From the NCBI GenBank assembly GCA_026419785.1, contig JAODTK010004232.1:62001-126000 (forward strand): a stretch of DNA of 64,000 nt, written 5' to 3'. Position 1 is the stretch's first letter. Each line of letters starts with the position of its first letter. This document shows, in pieces, positions 62,530 through 64,000 of this stretch. The notes under the pieces are model-generated. The model ran no database searches and was not told the origin of the DNA. It saw only the letters and a program-made list of their open reading frames with translations. The translations under genes were made by a program, and so were the position numbers. The DNA is from Sclerodactyla briareus (lineage: Eukaryota; Echinodermata; Holothuroidea; Dendrochirotida; Sclerodactylidae).

Positions 62530-63020
62530 ACACGCAGTTGAAAGTCATTCAAGGTCATGAATGGTCAAAGTAAAAAATCTTGACCAGCACGAGATTCTGA
62601 AGATGAATTTACGTAGCAAGTTCAATTTATGTGGGTAGATGGCGACCGTTGGCGAGGTTGACCTCTAATGTTTTTTTTAAACCGTTGATAGGCAGTTCAA
62701 GGTCAAAGTTGAAAAAGTTGTAGCACGATATCTGAAGAATGAAAGTATCTATCAAGTACAAATTATGTGGGATACCCATATAGCGGTTGATCTCTAGTTT
62801 CTTTGAGTTGAAAGTCATTCCATGTCATGGGAGGTCAAAGTTGAAAAGAAACTTGTCGACACGATATCCAAAGAATGAGGAGTGCGTATGGAGTCTAAAT
62901 TTTGGGATAGGTGGCCCCCATGGTGAGGATGACCCATATTGTTTCTTCATAACTTTTGGAACGTATCAAGGTCATGAGAGGTCAAAGTCGAAAAAGCTGT
63001 CAGCACGATAACTGAAGAAC
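62530..63020 (+). repeat. ~145-bp unit array with AGGTCA cores, locus C1
   Basis: Four units. Landmarks: TTGAAAGTCATTCAAGGTCA, GGTCAAAGTTGAAAAA, AGCACGATATCTGAAGAA and TGGTGAGGATGA. Core positions are about 62549, 62698, 62821 and 62968. A (TG)n-rich tract (62474-62525) stands directly before the array. Confidence 0.7.
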
Positions 63021-63811
63021 GAAAACAACATTAAAGATGCCCAAATCTTCGTGGTTGGACACAGAAACAGAGAAGATAATCCTATCATGCTGGGCAAAAT
63101 TAAAGGTCTCAAATTAGGGCAACCTATGGGTCAATGTCGTGAACTGTTGTTAATCGTGAGTACTCTCCAAGGCAAATATATGGGGGGGGGTATTTTGTAT
63201 ATAATTGGACACGCCATGTGGAGTATACGGGAATTGATTGCCCCCTTTGTTCTATGATCAGGTCCAAACGTCACTTGTGGTCAGAGAAGATCATAAAACT
63301 ATGCAAACAACATTACTGATCAAGCAAGATATGAAGGGTTCATAGACTGCCAGCTGTTTCGCAATATGAAGTTGATTGAATACCATTCGAAGTAATGGAA
63401 TTGTGCTTTTCTGATTGTGTACTTTTCAATAATATTCAAACTAGTGATTGCTTTTGCTAATCTCCAAAAAACTATAACCATAGGAGCTGTGCGAAGGCGG
63501 TTAGCATCTCTCCAATCATATTACCATCAATCATCTCACATCTCAAAGTGCCACTAGTACTCTTCTGCTGGTTCCCCTCGCCAACCCTCCTCAAACAACC
63601 TGTTTCAATGCCATTTTCATACTGCCCGAAACAGGCTAGACACCAGAAAAACCGATTTCCCAGTATTCACCGAAGTGTTGTTCTCTCCAAGCCCACTCCT
63701 TCAACATGGACTCTAAAATTTACCCTAGCCTGATCGACAGGCCAGGTTGGTGGGGCGTGGTACTCATGGTGCCGGGGGTGATCAGTAAATTAGAGTGCGC
63801 TTGGAAAGTGT

Positions 63812-63880
63812 CCGACTGTGTATGTGCGTGGGTGTTTGTGTGTGCGTTTGTGTGTGTATGCGTGTGCGTTTGCGTGTCCC
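63812..63880. repeat. (TG)n-rich microsatellite
   Basis: TG/CG repeats broken by single bases. A similar tract lies at 62474-62525 and a short one at 18630-18652. Confidence 0.75.
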
Positions 63881-64000
63881 TGTCATATTTTGGTGGTTCG
63901 ATGGTTTTTCATCAAATCTCTCGTACTTTTGGAGTTGCTGAACATAGTAATTTCGTTACACGAAATTGTTGAAATTCAGGGAACAAAAAACACATTTTAG

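Overview
This window is animal (metazoan) nuclear DNA. It has no operons or bacterial signals. It holds one spliced gene with GT/AG introns, fragments of several LINE clades, many tandem-repeat elements and long microsatellites. The repeat types (pearl/HINE-like elements with a tandem core, a mollusc/echinoderm-type SINE head, an L1/Tx1-like LINE) suggest a marine invertebrate, perhaps an echinoderm or other invertebrate deuterostome. I cannot name the species.

The one convincing host gene is on the minus strand, 30984 down to 13069. It is a nine-exon ecto-5'-nucleotidase-like (NT5E/CD73 family) gene of about 560 codons. Exons lie at 30631-30984, 29709-29922, 28746-28930, 25241-25445, 23812-24031, 23328-23418, 21102-21194, 14616-14809 and 13069-13193. 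Every internal boundary is GT/AG. At least a dozen single-base frameshifts break the reading frame, so no ordinary ORF shows the gene. The same kind of single-base loss is seen in the LINEs and tandem arrays, which points to an unpolished long-read assembly rather than decay. Two of the metal-binding histidines expected of the enzyme appear to be replaced by substitution, so the product may be a pseudoenzyme.

Mobile elements take up much of the rest. LINE pieces: minus-strand endonuclease/RT at 4627-6530, CR1/Rex1-like at 19430-21054 (intron 7), an RT tail at 27620-28130 (intron 3), a 5'-truncated L1/Tx1-like copy with a probable target duplication at 44309-46920, and a CR1/L2-like tail at 51960-53193. 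Two GC-rich DNA elements with terminal inverted repeats and 3-bp TWA duplications (39870-40720, 50553-51325) look like non-autonomous PIF/Harbinger elements. The first is nested inside an older repeat.

The most distinctive layer is a set of 'core tandem repeat plus microsatellite plus terminal hairpin' elements: a ~310-bp unit family (14895-17050, 35265-36895, 38840-39345, 58955-61160, all plus orientation), a ~150-bp unit family ending in GATA repeats and a 3' hairpin (54900-56140), a ~145-bp family (62530-63020, 46930-47220), a minus-orientation ~155-bp family (48690-49510) and a 'GATGGCCG' family (42030-42780). Three of these families, with different units, each carry closely spaced direct repeats of TGACCT/AGGTCA, the nuclear-receptor half-site. 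I see no gene in 1-4626, 6531-12700, 31000-44308, 46921-51460, 53194-58600 or 58960-64000 beyond the repeats listed.
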